Counted from the first letter of the stretch, positions 15,250 to 24,678 are shown. The stretch is DNA of 35,877 bases from an uncultured Paraprevotella sp. (GCA_944320765.1 CALUIS010000028.1:1-35877), one strand, 5' to 3'. Program-made: numbers and translations. Notes: a model not told the origin generated them from the sequence alone.

Positions 15250-17868
15250 TCACTCGGGAATCACTTCCTGCATATAGATGGCCGCCAGGCTCCAGGTGGC
15301 CGCGTCGTTCGTGCATACCACCGGATTCTCGTCCAACGGGGCGGGAGCCTCCGGAGCCTCCACCCGGCGAAGGGCGAACGGCTTGTCGTTATGCCACACA
15401 TGCCACAGCTCGTCCCATGCCTCGGCCGCCCAGTCCGCGCGGCCGGCCTTGTAGGCCGCATAAGCCTTCAGGCGCGTCACGGGGAACGGGTTATGCGTGA
15501 TGGAGAGGGCCTTCTCCTTGTAGTCCCTCGCGAACTCCAGCCACGTCCGGTTCCATTCCGGGAGGTCGATCATCCCCATCAGCTCGTTCATCACCTGGAA
15601 TCCCCCCATGATGGTGGTCAGGTGCTCGGTGTGCTGCAGCTCCGGGTCTCCCTCATAGCTCAACACGCCCGTGGCGGGGTCGAAGCCCAGCACGCCCGGC
15701 CCCGTAAAGATGCCGTGGGGCAAGGCGGCGATGCTCTTCATCCCGGCAACGATCTTGTCGCGATAAGCCTTGTCGCCCGTCCGTTCCCACTCCGTCATCC
15801 AGTTCCCGGCATAGGCCAGCCAGTCCGGCCCCACCCTCAGGCGCGCGGGTGCCGTGCAGGGATACTTGCTCCTCGGCAAGGCCAGCCGCATGGGGTCTAT
15901 CTCGTAAAGCTTCTGGTCGGCATCCTTCACCTCCGTCATCAGGTCGCCGCTCCGCTCGTCCGTCGTCAGGTAATAATAGAAGCGGTTCCACGCCGCCTGG
16001 CTGATACGGGCTTCTTTCGCCCCGCACCCCCAATGGCTCACGTTGTGCCGCGAACCCAGTCCGGCGTACGGGCCGAGGTGGTACACGTCGCATTCCGCCG
16101 TATGGCGGCTCATCGCCACGGCCATCCGCCAGATGTCGGCCCGCCCGGTGCGCAGGAAGCTGTACCAGAGCCACATGTTGCTGGCCAGCTCCGTATTGTC
16201 CCAGGCATATCCGCCCACGTCGTACCGCCACGTGTGCCGCACGGAATCGTACGTGTGCATGAAGTCGCCGTAGTTCCAGAACCCGTACCACCGGTGCTGG
16301 TCCACGGCCTTGACGTAATAGTCCAGGTAATCCTCCAGGCGGTCTTCCACCCTCGCCCGCTTCGCGTTCGTCCGGTCGGGCAGGCTCCACACGCCGAACG
16401 CCTTCTTGGCATGGAGATATTCCGGCGTGCACAGCAAGGGCGCGTCCTCGGCCAGCAGCGCGGCCACTTGCGCCACCCGTGCCTTTCCGCCATAAGCCCC
16501 GGCCGGCACGAGGGTCAGCGTATGGGTCCGCGCCACCCCGTAGGGCGTGCTCATGCCTTCCTGCACATCCTCATAACTGGCTTCCAGCCCGTGTGCCACG
16601 CCGTCATAGTGTCGAAGGTCCATCGCCCCACCGTCGGGACTCCACAACCAGACCGTCAGTTCCGCACAGTTCCCTGCCGCCCCGTCCACCTGCAAGCCCG
16701 TAGGGCAAGATTGCCAGAAGTCCTTCAGGGCCACGCCCAGGCCGCCGCCCACGTCCCCGGCGAAGACATAGCCCGGGGCGCGGGTGCCGGAGAACGTCCC
16801 GATCCAAGGGCGGTCCGCATGGGTGCGTTTGCGGACGGTGAAGGCATCCGGCGTCGTCTGGCTCAGCCGGAAACCGTCCCACACGGCCCAATGGTCCATC
16901 AGGCCCCGGTTCTTGGCATCGAACCGTTCATACGGGGGGATACGCTCACCGCGCATCTGCCGTGCCTGCCAGTCCGTCTTCCCGTCCAGCGTCAGCACCC
17001 TCCGCCCGACCAACGGCTGCACGGGTTCGGCCCACACGCCGCCTTCCGCCGTGGCGAAGGCCACATGGCGGTTGTACGCCGCCTCCCGCATGGGAACCTC
17101 GAACCGCACGCCCAGACTCCGGATAAAATCATGCTCCATATCCCCGTCGAACACGAAAGTATGCACCATCTTGACTTCCTCGCTGCCCGCATAGAAATAG
17201 AGACGCACAGTGAACGGCAGCCACGAGCGTCCCTCGCCGTCCGCATAATGCCCGTCCAAGCGGACCACCGCATGCATCGCCCCGGCACGCTCCACCGCGG
17301 CCCGTTCCACCCGGCCTTCATAATCCGTGAAATGCAACACATCTCCTCCCTCAGCCGAGGGCCGGTCTTGTGTGGAGCACAGCAGACGCGCCGCGCCGCC
17401 CACCTTCCGGCCGTGCAGGCAAAGGCTGTCCAGCAGCCGCGTCCCTTGCTTCGGGACGTATGCCTTCAACCGTCCGGTGGAGAACACAAAAGATTCCGAG
17501 GTCTCATCCACATTCAGCCACGCAGGCGAAAATTCGTCCGCCTTCCGCTTTTTTCCTACGGTCTCGAAACGGATGGTTTCCGCAGCCGACGGTATGACAG
17601 CCGCCACCCCCATCCATTTGACGGAACCGTCCGGCCAATAAGCCAGCGGCCAACAGTCCGAAGGCAGGCACGAGCCGTCGGCCTCCAGACATACCATCCC
17701 GTCTTTCTTCAGCTCCCCTTCCAAGAAAGGAATGCCCAAGCTGACCGGACGGTCCATCGACGGACGGGGACCCACCCAACGCAAATCCCCGGACACCGCG
17801 CCCTTGCCATAAAGGACGGACGCACACAACCACAAGCCCAAACAGAAGAACGGAAACAGTTTTTTCAT
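15250..17868 (-). CDS. PcRGLX/YetA-like protein, probable exo-rhamnogalacturonan lyase
   Basis: An 872-residue exported protein. A signal peptide at residues 1-21 (KLFPFFCLGLWLCASVLYG) is followed by an N-terminal beta domain (LRWVGPRPSMDRPVSLGIPF, then WPLAYWPDGSVKWMGVA). This is the pattern of the PcRGLX/YetA-like N-terminal domain. A long middle beta region and a C-terminal helical region of probable (alpha/alpha) toroid type follow (QHRWYGFWNYGDFMHTYD, HNVSHWGCG, TEHLTTIMGG). Relatives include the exo-acting rhamnogalacturonan lyase of polysaccharide lyase family 26; many homologues are uncharacterised. The divergent GH105 and DUF4861 genes fit removal and processing of unsaturated rhamnogalacturonan disaccharides. 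The frame stays open to 18156, but that extension would overlap the GH105 start and lacks a signal peptide. The substrate is inferred, not shown. Confidence 0.75.
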   Translation of the reverse strand: MKKLFPFFCLGLWLCASVLYGKGAVSGDLRWVGPRPSMDRPVSLGIPFLEGELKKDGMVCLEADGSCLPSDCWPLAYWPDGSVKWMGVAAVIPSAAETIRFETVGKKRKADEFSPAWLNVDETSESFVFSTGRLKAYVPKQGTRLLDSLCLHGRKVGGAARLLCSTQDRPSAEGGDVLHFTDYEGRVERAAVERAGAMHAVVRLDGHYADGEGRSWLPFTVRLYFYAGSEEVKMVHTFVFDGDMEHDFIRSLGVRFEVPMREAAYNRHVAFATAEGGVWAEPVQPLVGRRVLTLDGKTDWQARQMRGERIPPYERFDAKNRGLMDHWAVWDGFRLSQTTPDAFTVRKRTHADRPWIGTFSGTRAPGYVFAGDVGGGLGVALKDFWQSCPTGLQVDGAAGNCAELTVWLWSPDGGAMDLRHYDGVAHGLEASYEDVQEGMSTPYGVARTHTLTLVPAGAYGGKARVAQVAALLAEDAPLLCTPEYLHAKKAFGVWSLPDRTNAKRARVEDRLEDYLDYYVKAVDQHRWYGFWNYGDFMHTYDSVRHTWRYDVGGYAWDNTELASNMWLWYSFLRTGRADIWRMAVAMSRHTAECDVYHLGPYAGLGSRHNVSHWGCGAKEARISQAAWNRFYYYLTTDERSGDLMTEVKDADQKLYEIDPMRLALPRSKYPCTAPARLRVGPDWLAYAGNWMTEWERTGDKAYRDKIVAGMKSIAALPHGIFTGPGVLGFDPATGVLSYEGDPELQHTEHLTTIMGGFQVMNELMGMIDLPEWNRTWLEFARDYKEKALSITHNPFPVTRLKAYAAYKAGRADWAAEAWDELWHVWHNDKPFALRRVEAPEAPAPLDENPVVCTNDAATWSLAAIYMQEVIPE

Positions 17869-17930
17869 GCCATAGTCTTTAAGATGGATACAAAATTCGG
17901 CATAAGTTCCGGAATCTCCAACTTTTTGCC

Positions 17931-17938
17931 TAACTTTG
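17931..17938 (+). promoter_or_regulatory. promoter of the GH105-DUF4861 pair (-7 element)
   Basis: TAACTTTG followed by C, 46 bases before the GH105 ATG. There is no clear TTTG at -33. The 115-base gap to the divergent lyase gene must also hold that gene's promoter; a weak GAATTTTG on the minus strand is the best I see. Confidence 0.45.
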
Positions 17939-17983
17939 CTCTCCATACATCTTGATATTAACCCGAAAAAACGCACAGTACAC

Positions 17984-19405
17984 ATGAAAACCCTCCGAAA
18001 AGCCTGCCTCCTTGCGGCAGGAGCGGCTCTGACGGCCGGCACCGTATGGGCGCAAGAACCCGAAATCAACGACATGACCACCCCGCTGCACCTGCTCCAG
18101 CCGGCATACAAAGTGCCGTACGGGGATTTGACCGCAGGACAAGTGAAGGCCGACATCGACCGTGTGTTCGCCTACATCGAGGCACAGACTCCCGTCCGCG
18201 TACTGGCCCCCGACGGCAAGGAAGTGGCCGACTACCGGGACATCCCGCACGGCGCGACCCTCGAGCGCGGCGCGTTCCGCATCGGGAGCTACGAATGGGG
18301 CGTCACGTACCAGGCCCTGCTGGACGCGGCGGAAGTGACCGGCGACACGCGCTACAAAGACTACGTGACCCGCCGTTTCAAGTTCCTGGCCGAAGTGGCG
18401 CCGGGCTTCCGCAAAATCTACGAGAAATACAAGGACACCGACGCGCAGATGGAACAAATCCTGCACCCCCGCGCCTTGGACGACGCCGGGGCCATGTGCT
18501 GCGCCATGATGAAAGCCAGCATCGCCGACCCGTCGCTCCCCTTGTCCGGCCTGATAGAAAACTACTTCGGCTTCATCGAGCATGGGCAATACCGCCTGCC
18601 GGACGGCACGTTCGCCCGGCACCGCCCCCAGCACAACACACTCTGGCTGGACGACATGTTCATGGGCATACCGTCCATCGCCTGGCGCGGGCATTATAAA
18701 AAGGAGGAAGCCGCAAAATACTTCGACGAGGCGGCCCGGATCAGCCGCCAGTTCATCGAGCGGATGTTCGTGCCGGAAAAAGGACTATACCGCCACGGCT
18801 ATGTGGAAGGCCTGGCGCAACAGCCCACCTACCACTGGGCCCGCGCCAACGGATGGGCCATCCTGACCACGTGCGAGGTGCTGGACGCCCTGCCGGAGGA
18901 CCATCCCGAACGCCCGTTCCTGCTGGAGCAGCTGCGCCGCCACATCCAAGGACTGGCCCAGTACCAGAGTTCCGAAGGATTCTGGCACCAGCTGGTGGAC
19001 CGCAACAACTCTTATCTGGAAACCTCGGCCACGGCCATCTACGTCTACTGCATCGCCCACGCCATCAACCAAGGCTGGATAGAGGGCATCACCTACGGCC
19101 CCGTGGCGCAACTGGGATGGCACGCCGTCAGCACCAAAATTCTGGACGGCGGGCAAGTGGACGGCACTTGCGTGGGTACCGGCATGGGCTTCGACCCCGC
19201 CTTCTACTATTACCGTCCGGCCAACTGGCAGGCCGCCCACGGCTACGGCCCCGTCATCTGGGCCGGCGCGGAGATGATCCGCCTGCTCAACCACTGGCAT
19301 CCGCGCACCAACGACAGCGGGCTGCATTACTATGACGTCAAACAAACCAACCCCTCCCCGCTGTTCTACCTCACGGAAGACGGGAAAGGGGAAGCTGTAG
19401 AATAA
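17984..19405 (+). CDS. GH105 unsaturated rhamnogalacturonyl hydrolase-like enzyme
   Basis: A 473-residue exported enzyme with a signal peptide at residues 1-23 (ACLLAAGAALTAGTVWA-Q). The rest is an (alpha/alpha)6-barrel of the GH88/GH105 type, which hydrates and cleaves the unsaturated uronic acid left at the non-reducing end by pectate or rhamnogalacturonan lyases. Visible signatures include HPRALDDAGAM (161-171), RHRPQHNTLWLDDMFMG (212-228, where the D223-D224 pair contains the expected catalytic aspartate), and YHWARANGWAI. ATG 17984 was chosen over 17936 because it gives a clean signal peptide and follows the promoter. The DUF4861 gene starts 13 bases after its stop, so the two form an operon. 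Confidence 0.88.
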   Translation: MKTLRKACLLAAGAALTAGTVWAQEPEINDMTTPLHLLQPAYKVPYGDLTAGQVKADIDRVFAYIEAQTPVRVLAPDGKEVADYRDIPHGATLERGAFRIGSYEWGVTYQALLDAAEVTGDTRYKDYVTRRFKFLAEVAPGFRKIYEKYKDTDAQMEQILHPRALDDAGAMCCAMMKASIADPSLPLSGLIENYFGFIEHGQYRLPDGTFARHRPQHNTLWLDDMFMGIPSIAWRGHYKKEEAAKYFDEAARISRQFIERMFVPEKGLYRHGYVEGLAQQPTYHWARANGWAILTTCEVLDALPEDHPERPFLLEQLRRHIQGLAQYQSSEGFWHQLVDRNNSYLETSATAIYVYCIAHAINQGWIEGITYGPVAQLGWHAVSTKILDGGQVDGTCVGTGMGFDPAFYYYRPANWQAAHGYGPVIWAGAEMIRLLNHWHPRTNDSGLHYYDVKQTNPSPLFYLTEDGKGEAVE

Positions 19406-19418
19406 TAAGACAGAGACC

Positions 19419-20639
19419 ATGAGATTCCATCTTTTCCATCTGGCCGTGGCAGGTTTCTGCTGCATCTCCTCCCTCCAGGCCCGCGAGCTCGTGCGGGAAG
19501 TACGCATCGCCAACCCCACCGGACAGCCCCGTGAGGCCTGCCCGGTGGTGCTGGACCTAAAGACATACGCCAAAGGACTGGACGTGCGTTCCGCCACCGT
19601 CCTTTGCGACGGTTCGGAAACCGCGTCCCAATTAGACGACCTCAACGGGGATTTCCGGGCCGACGAACTGGCCTTCGTCGCCTACGTCCCCGCACAAGGC
19701 AGCGTCACCTGCCGCGTCACGCTGTCGGACCAGGAGTCCCCCCGCACCTACACAGCCAGGACCCGGGCCTACATCAAGCTGCACGACCAGAAAGGGAAAC
19801 ATCCCGAGGTGAATTCCATCACGTATCCGGGCAACGCCGACCTGCTGGACATGTACAACAGCCTTTACGGCCACGGGGCCGTGTTCGAAAGCGAACTGGC
19901 CGCCTTCCGCATCTACATGGACAACCGGCAGAGCATAGACATCTACGGCAAGACCCACCCGAGGCTGGAAATGGACCATACCGGTTTTTACACCACCAAA
20001 GAGCAGCTGGCGCAAGGCTACGGATGCGACATCCTGTGGGCCGGACAGTCGGTCGGCGCCGGTTCGTTCCGAGGCTACCAGAATGAGAAGCCTTGCTACA
20101 TCGACACCGTGGCATGGCGCAGGCAGACCGTCCTGGCCAGCGGCCCCGTCCGTGCCATCGTGGAAGTGGCCGACGGGCAGTGGACCTACAACGGGCATCC
20201 CCTGCAGATGCGGCAACGCTACACGCTCTATGCCGGACACCGCGACGTGGAAGTGTCGGTCGACATTTCCGGCCCGCTGCCCGGCGACACTTTCTGCACC
20301 GGCATCCAGAAGCTGGAAAGCGAACCTTCCGGATTCATGCAGGAGGACGGGCTGTGCGGCAGCTGGGGCTGCAACGTGCCCGAAAAAAGCAAGCCGGACC
20401 ACCGGGAATGGGTGGGGCTGGGCCTCTATGCCGCCCCCGGGAACCGCATCGGCATGGAAGAGGATGACTTCAACTACCTCACCCTGCTCAGGCCGGACAA
20501 GGACCGCCAAATCCGTTACCGCCTAACGGTATGCGCCCGGCGGGAAAAGGACGGCTTCAAGACCGCCCAGGAATGGTTCGACTACCTCCGCCAGTGGAAA
20601 GCGGAAGCCGACAGCCCCTGCACCGTCACCGTCCGGTAA
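19419..20639 (+). CDS. DUF4861 family exported protein
   Basis: A 406-residue protein with a signal peptide (MRFHLFHLAVAGFCCISSLQA). The mature part is predicted all-beta: VREVRIANPTGQPREACPVV at the start, then a block with LDMYNSLYGHGAVFESELAAFRIYMD and GYGCDILWAGQSVGAG, and a jelly-roll-like second half (GPVRAIVEVADGQW, RQRYTLYAGHRDVEVSVDI). This is the pattern of DUF4861 proteins, commonly found beside pectin-degradation enzymes; I know of no settled activity. Co-transcription with GH105 and divergence from the lyase suggest it acts on unsaturated rhamnogalacturonan fragments, either as an enzyme or as a binding protein. A strong hairpin follows 10 bases after the stop. Confidence 0.75.
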   Translation: MRFHLFHLAVAGFCCISSLQARELVREVRIANPTGQPREACPVVLDLKTYAKGLDVRSATVLCDGSETASQLDDLNGDFRADELAFVAYVPAQGSVTCRVTLSDQESPRTYTARTRAYIKLHDQKGKHPEVNSITYPGNADLLDMYNSLYGHGAVFESELAAFRIYMDNRQSIDIYGKTHPRLEMDHTGFYTTKEQLAQGYGCDILWAGQSVGAGSFRGYQNEKPCYIDTVAWRRQTVLASGPVRAIVEVADGQWTYNGHPLQMRQRYTLYAGHRDVEVSVDISGPLPGDTFCTGIQKLESEPSGFMQEDGLCGSWGCNVPEKSKPDHREWVGLGLYAAPGNRIGMEEDDFNYLTLLRPDKDRQIRYRLTVCARREKDGFKTAQEWFDYLRQWKAEADSPCTVTVR

Positions 20640-20649
20640 ACATGAAAAA

Positions 20650-20685
20650 TATTCCCCGGGACACGCCGCCGCGTGCCGGGGAATA
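20650..20685. terminator. bidirectional terminator between convergent operons
   Basis: A 15-bp stem (TATTCCCCGG / CCGGGGAATA extended by CACGC / GCGTG with a two-base bulge). On the minus strand it is followed by TTTTTC, making it a good intrinsic terminator for the lipoprotein gene. On the plus strand the tail is not T-rich. Confidence 0.75.
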
Positions 20686-20714
20686 CCCATCTTCAGATAT
20701 AAAGGTTTCCGCCT

Positions 20715-21851
20715 TTATTTCGTCCAGCCGGACATCCACATGTTGGAAGCCTCAATCTTGTCGCGGCTGCCCAAGTCGAACGTTTGGTTCGCCAGGTTGC
20801 CGGCGGCCACGAACATGGCATTCGTGTAGGTGCCGTTCTCGGAGTTCAGCTCGCCGGAGATGGCCACGTTCGTGAACTTAGAGCCGCCCCCTGCGAAAGA
20901 GTTCTCCGTCTCCGCGCTTTCGAGAGCCAGCGCGTTCGTCTTGCCTGTAATCTGGGCATTGCTGATTTCAGCATAAGTGCCGCGGCGCAGCAGCACGCCG
21001 TTCGGCTCCTCGCCGTTGTTGCCCACCAAGGTCAGGTTGCTCAACACCGGGTGGGAAATCGGAGTTGCCGCGAAATTCGTCTCGTTGTTGTCCGCCTCGA
21101 TCAGGCAGTCGCAAGTCGGGTCGGTCTGGTAAGCCACCATATAGCTTCCACGGCCGCTCCATCCTTCTGTCCAGTCAAAAGAATCATCGGTGCAATCCAC
21201 CACCACGCAGTGGTCCACGTTCACCGTTCCGCCGAAGAACTCCAGTCCGTCATCCGCGCCCATGTAAGCCTGGACATAAGACACCTGCGTCCCGTTTCCA
21301 ACGCCGTAGAAGGAGATGCCGTTGGACTCATGCTCGTCGTCGAAAGCAAAGCCCGTGTACTCCATGCGCACATATTTCAAGATGCCGGAATTGTCAGCCG
21401 CGTTGTTGCCACCATAAGCGGCATTGCCGATTTCTGACACGCCGGAGCCGCTGTTGGTCGGGGCGTCGCCGCAGATATGCAAGCCGCCCCATGCGCCGTC
21501 TTCCTTCACCTCGGCCGTCATCACGATGGGTTCCTCCGCCGTGCCTTGGGCATCGATCTTAGCCCCCTTCTCTATCAGGATATAATCCACCTGCCCGTCG
21601 TTGTTGGCCGTGATGGTCACCCCCTTCTCAATCTTCAGCGTGGCGGGAGCCTTCACTTGCAACGCGCCGTTCAACGTGTATGAGCGGCCGGCCTCCAAGG
21701 TCAGGTCTGAGTTGATTACGCCCGAAAGGGTTTCTGTGGAAGGCGGTGTCACAGTCCCTTCTTCATCATCGTCGTCACACGCCGTGAAAGCCGTCATAGA
21801 CGCGCCCAATACCATCGCCCAAGTGGCGGTTCTCAAAAAATTCGCTTTCAT
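20715..21851 (-). CDS. surface lipoprotein with beta-helix-like repeats
   Basis: A 378-residue lipoprotein: signal MKANFLRTATWAMVLGASMT with lipid cysteine C25 (AFTAC). DDDDEE follows the cysteine directly, like the acidic lipoprotein export signal described for surface lipoproteins of Bacteroides. The mature protein starts with LSGVINSDLTLEAGRSYTLNG and a pattern of short beta strands with GI/GV-x-I and NN turns (LKIEKGVTITANNDGQ, GILKYVRMEYTGFAFDD, GADDGLEFFGGTVNVDHCVV). This suggests a right-handed beta-helix. It is the second gene after the TonB-dependent receptor (61-base gap), in the position SusD holds in classical pairs but with no resemblance to SusD. The ligand is unknown. ATG 21851 has a good GGA-type ribosome site; a GTG 6 bases upstream is the alternative. 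Confidence 0.82.
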   Translation of the reverse strand: MKANFLRTATWAMVLGASMTAFTACDDDDEEGTVTPPSTETLSGVINSDLTLEAGRSYTLNGALQVKAPATLKIEKGVTITANNDGQVDYILIEKGAKIDAQGTAEEPIVMTAEVKEDGAWGGLHICGDAPTNSGSGVSEIGNAAYGGNNAADNSGILKYVRMEYTGFAFDDEHESNGISFYGVGNGTQVSYVQAYMGADDGLEFFGGTVNVDHCVVVDCTDDSFDWTEGWSGRGSYMVAYQTDPTCDCLIEADNNETNFAATPISHPVLSNLTLVGNNGEEPNGVLLRRGTYAEISNAQITGKTNALALESAETENSFAGGGSKFTNVAISGELNSENGTYTNAMFVAAGNLANQTFDLGSRDKIEASNMWMSGWTK

Positions 21852-21912
21852 GTTCACTTTTCCTTTCTTTAATGAATGATTAATAAAACGTTTTTCTTTA
21901 CACTTTATCTTC

Positions 21913-24606
21913 TTACAAGTTATACGTCACGCCGAGGCTCACGCCCACGCCCTCGCTGAAGCGTTCCACTTCCACGTCCGTGCCGCGCTGGGGAATCTCC
22001 TGGCGGAACACCACGTCGGAGTTCAGGATGTTCTTCACCGACACCTTCGCGCTCCAATGGCCGTTGAACTTCATGCCGGCATTGAAGTCCAGCGTGTGCA
22101 GGTCCTCTTGCTCCACGTCGCCGATGCCCTGGATGCCCACAGCATGGATGCGCCTTCCCTGCAGGTTGTAGAGCAAGGCCATCGTCAGCTGCCGCTCCTT
22201 CCTGAACTTCGGTGCGTAGGTCAGGTCGGCGTTCACCAAGTAAGGGGAAGCTCCCTGCAACGGGCGTTCGGTGTTGGTATAGACCCCGCCGTCGGGCAAC
22301 TTCACGTCAGTGTACATATAAGAGGCGTTCACCCCGAAGCGCAAGTCCTTCACCAGCTCCTTCCGCAGTTCCACCTCCACGCCGGCGGCCAGGCCGTGCG
22401 ACGCGTTCTGGAAAGAGTGCATCATGGCTCCGCCGGACACCGTCTGCGTCTGCTCGATCGGGCTGTCCAGGTACTTGTAGTAGGCCGTGACGGCCACCAT
22501 GTCCGTGGAAGACGGGCGGAACCATTCGTAACGCAAGTCCACATTATAATTGTATCCGTTCTCCAAATCCTCATTACCCCGCATCTGAACTCCCCCGTAA
22601 ACTTCCTGGTAGAGGAACGGTGCCATCTCCACGAACGAAGGCCGCGTCACCGTGCGGGAACCCGAGAGCCGCAAGCTATGCGCGTCGTTGAAGGCGTATT
22701 TCAGGTTCAAGGCCGGGAAGAACTCGTCCGTATCCAGATTGCGGCGGAAGGGGAGTCCCCCGTCGTCGAAGTAATCCACCCACTGCCGGGTACTCTCGAT
22801 GCGCACGCCGACATTAATCAACAAGGGGTCTATAGGATAATAGTCCGCCTCGACGAAACCGGCGTAAATGCGAGTGCCGGCCGAATAGGCATCGCGCTTC
22901 TGGTGGTTGCGGTCGATTTCCAGAACGCCGTTCCGGACATTCTCGTCGTTCAGATACCCGTCCGTATGGTAGAAATCCGTCATTTCCAAATCTCCCAACC
23001 CGTCCAAGTTGTAATAAAAGCGGGTGCAGGTGAAATCGCGGCTCTTGTCCCTGAAAGCGAAGCCGAAACGCAGCTTGTCCCGGTCGTTGAAGTTATATTG
23101 GGCACGCAAATCCGCCACCCACTCGTTCTCGTCCAACGCGCCGAAGTAACGGGAAGTCTGCTGTTGGTTCAACCGGAATAATTTCCAAACGCCGTCTATC
23201 TTGCGGAACATCACCTGCCGGCGGTCCGGCTCGTCGCTGGAGGTCGTGCTGTAAGAACCGCTCCAATCCACATCCCACTTGCCAAGAGTGTGGTTGCCGG
23301 CCAACTGGTAGTTCTGCAACATATACACGTGGGAAGTCTGGTTGCTGGTCGTCAGGATACGCTTCTCGTCATCACGCCCCTGGCGCAACATGTAGGAATC
23401 CGACGCATTGCGGGCGAAGAAGGCGGAAACACCGATGCGGTCGGTCCGGCGGAAGTTATAGCCCACATTCACCAACCCGGCCAGGCTTTGCTTCTTCGTG
23501 AAGGAGTCGTAATCGAAACGGCTCATCTCTGTACCCGCCGCCTCGAACGTACGCACGTAGGCGTTGTCCAGGCTCTCGCTCCCCGTATCCAGCCCCAGGG
23601 TGGCCAGCAGGTCGACCTTGTCCCCGCCGCCCAGGTTGAACGTGCGCCCCAGGCCGAAACTGCCCGAGAGGTCGGGCAGGGCGGAAGTCTTGCCCACTTC
23701 GAAAGTCGTGTTGAAGATGTCGTGCTGCCGGCTATAGTCCGCGAAACCGGCAAAGGGCATGTTCAAAGCCGTCTCGTCCATCTTTATGGTTGTGAACAGC
23801 GTGTTCGGGCGGTCCATCTGGTAAAAGTCGCCGAAGACGGTGCCGACCTTTCCGCCCGTGCCGAACGAGAGGCTGAAGAAATCCTTCGTGCCGCCCTCCT
23901 TGGTGCTGATGTCCACGTGCGCACCGGAATAGTCCGCGAAGGCATTGGCCTCGTACACCTTGCTCACCGTGATGTTCTGCACGGCAGAAGACGGGAATAT
24001 ATCCAACGGAATCAATTTATTATCAGGGTTCGGCGAAGCGATAGGCAGGCCGTTGAGCGTCGTGGTGCTGTAACGGTCGCCCAAGCCGCGGACAACCAGC
24101 TGTCCGGCCTCCGCCACGGAGATTCCAGTGAGCTTCTTCACGCCTTCCTGCACATTGGAAAGTCCTTTGATGGACATCTCGCTGGCCCCGAGGTTCTCGA
24201 TGGACAGCACGGCATTCTTCCGCTCCACCATCAATGCCTGTTCCAATTCCAGGTTTTTCCGGGCCGTCACCGTCACTTCGCCCAGTTGCTTGTCGTCGGT
24301 CATCATCTCCACCGACACCGTAGCCTCTCCCTTGGCCGGCACCTGCACCGTCAGCCGCTGCGGGAAGAACGACACATAGGAAACCTCAATCGTGTACGTT
24401 CCTTTCTTTAAATTGCGCAGGCGGAATTTCCCGTCCAGGTCCGCCGTCGTGCCGATCTGCGTGCCGGCAATGCGGATGGACGCACCCATCAACGGTTCGT
24501 TCAGTTCCTTGTCCATCACCACGCCCGTGATGTCTCCGGCATAAGCCGTAACCATTCCGGCCACCACCAACAAGGCACTCAGATTACCACGTTTTCTACT
24601 ATTCAT
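21913..24606 (-). CDS. TonB-dependent receptor with carboxypeptidase-like regulatory domain
   Basis: An 897-residue outer-membrane receptor. A signal peptide (NLSALLVVAGMVTAYAGD) is followed by a carboxypeptidase-regulatory-like beta domain (about residues 24-105: ITGVVMDKELNEPLMGASI). The plug domain spans about 125-230 (MSIKGLSNVQEGVKKLTG, VVRGLGDRYSTTTLNGLP, ADYSGAHVDISTKEG), and a 22-strand-type barrel runs to the end. The barrel contains RGNEDLENGYNYNVDLRYEW, typical of Bacteroidetes receptors. It is not a SusC: the SusC insertions are absent and no SusD follows. It should import a ligand too large for porins using TonB energy. ATG 24606 has AGGAG six bases upstream; the longer frame (24642) overlaps the promoter. 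Co-transcribed with the lipoprotein downstream. Confidence 0.92.
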   Translation of the reverse strand: MNSRKRGNLSALLVVAGMVTAYAGDITGVVMDKELNEPLMGASIRIAGTQIGTTADLDGKFRLRNLKKGTYTIEVSYVSFFPQRLTVQVPAKGEATVSVEMMTDDKQLGEVTVTARKNLELEQALMVERKNAVLSIENLGASEMSIKGLSNVQEGVKKLTGISVAEAGQLVVRGLGDRYSTTTLNGLPIASPNPDNKLIPLDIFPSSAVQNITVSKVYEANAFADYSGAHVDISTKEGGTKDFFSLSFGTGGKVGTVFGDFYQMDRPNTLFTTIKMDETALNMPFAGFADYSRQHDIFNTTFEVGKTSALPDLSGSFGLGRTFNLGGGDKVDLLATLGLDTGSESLDNAYVRTFEAAGTEMSRFDYDSFTKKQSLAGLVNVGYNFRRTDRIGVSAFFARNASDSYMLRQGRDDEKRILTTSNQTSHVYMLQNYQLAGNHTLGKWDVDWSGSYSTTSSDEPDRRQVMFRKIDGVWKLFRLNQQQTSRYFGALDENEWVADLRAQYNFNDRDKLRFGFAFRDKSRDFTCTRFYYNLDGLGDLEMTDFYHTDGYLNDENVRNGVLEIDRNHQKRDAYSAGTRIYAGFVEADYYPIDPLLINVGVRIESTRQWVDYFDDGGLPFRRNLDTDEFFPALNLKYAFNDAHSLRLSGSRTVTRPSFVEMAPFLYQEVYGGVQMRGNEDLENGYNYNVDLRYEWFRPSSTDMVAVTAYYKYLDSPIEQTQTVSGGAMMHSFQNASHGLAAGVEVELRKELVKDLRFGVNASYMYTDVKLPDGGVYTNTERPLQGASPYLVNADLTYAPKFRKERQLTMALLYNLQGRRIHAVGIQGIGDVEQEDLHTLDFNAGMKFNGHWSAKVSVKNILNSDVVFRQEIPQRGTDVEVERFSEGVGVSLGVTYNL

Positions 24607-24629
24607 TTCTCCTACTTTTGATTTCGCTG

Positions 24630-24637
24630 CAAAAGTA
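24630..24637 (-). promoter_or_regulatory. promoter of the receptor-lipoprotein pair (-7 element)
   Basis: TACTTTTG followed by CAGC on the minus strand, giving a leader of about 20 bases before ATG 24606. The -33 region holds GTTGG rather than a clean TTTG. Confidence 0.6.
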
Positions 24638-24678
24638 GGCACGGCATACTACGCCAACGTTACGAAAAAATAAAGATT

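Noticed and set aside
15391..17955. 854-codon plus-strand open frame
   Set aside because: It is the antisense of the lyase gene. Composition (His/Arg/Pro/Gln-rich), no start signals and no recognisable domain; GC-rich genes give long shadow frames.
17869..18156. N-terminal extension of the lyase gene
   Set aside because: It would overlap the divergent GH105 start and its promoter, and would bury the clear signal peptide that begins at 17868.
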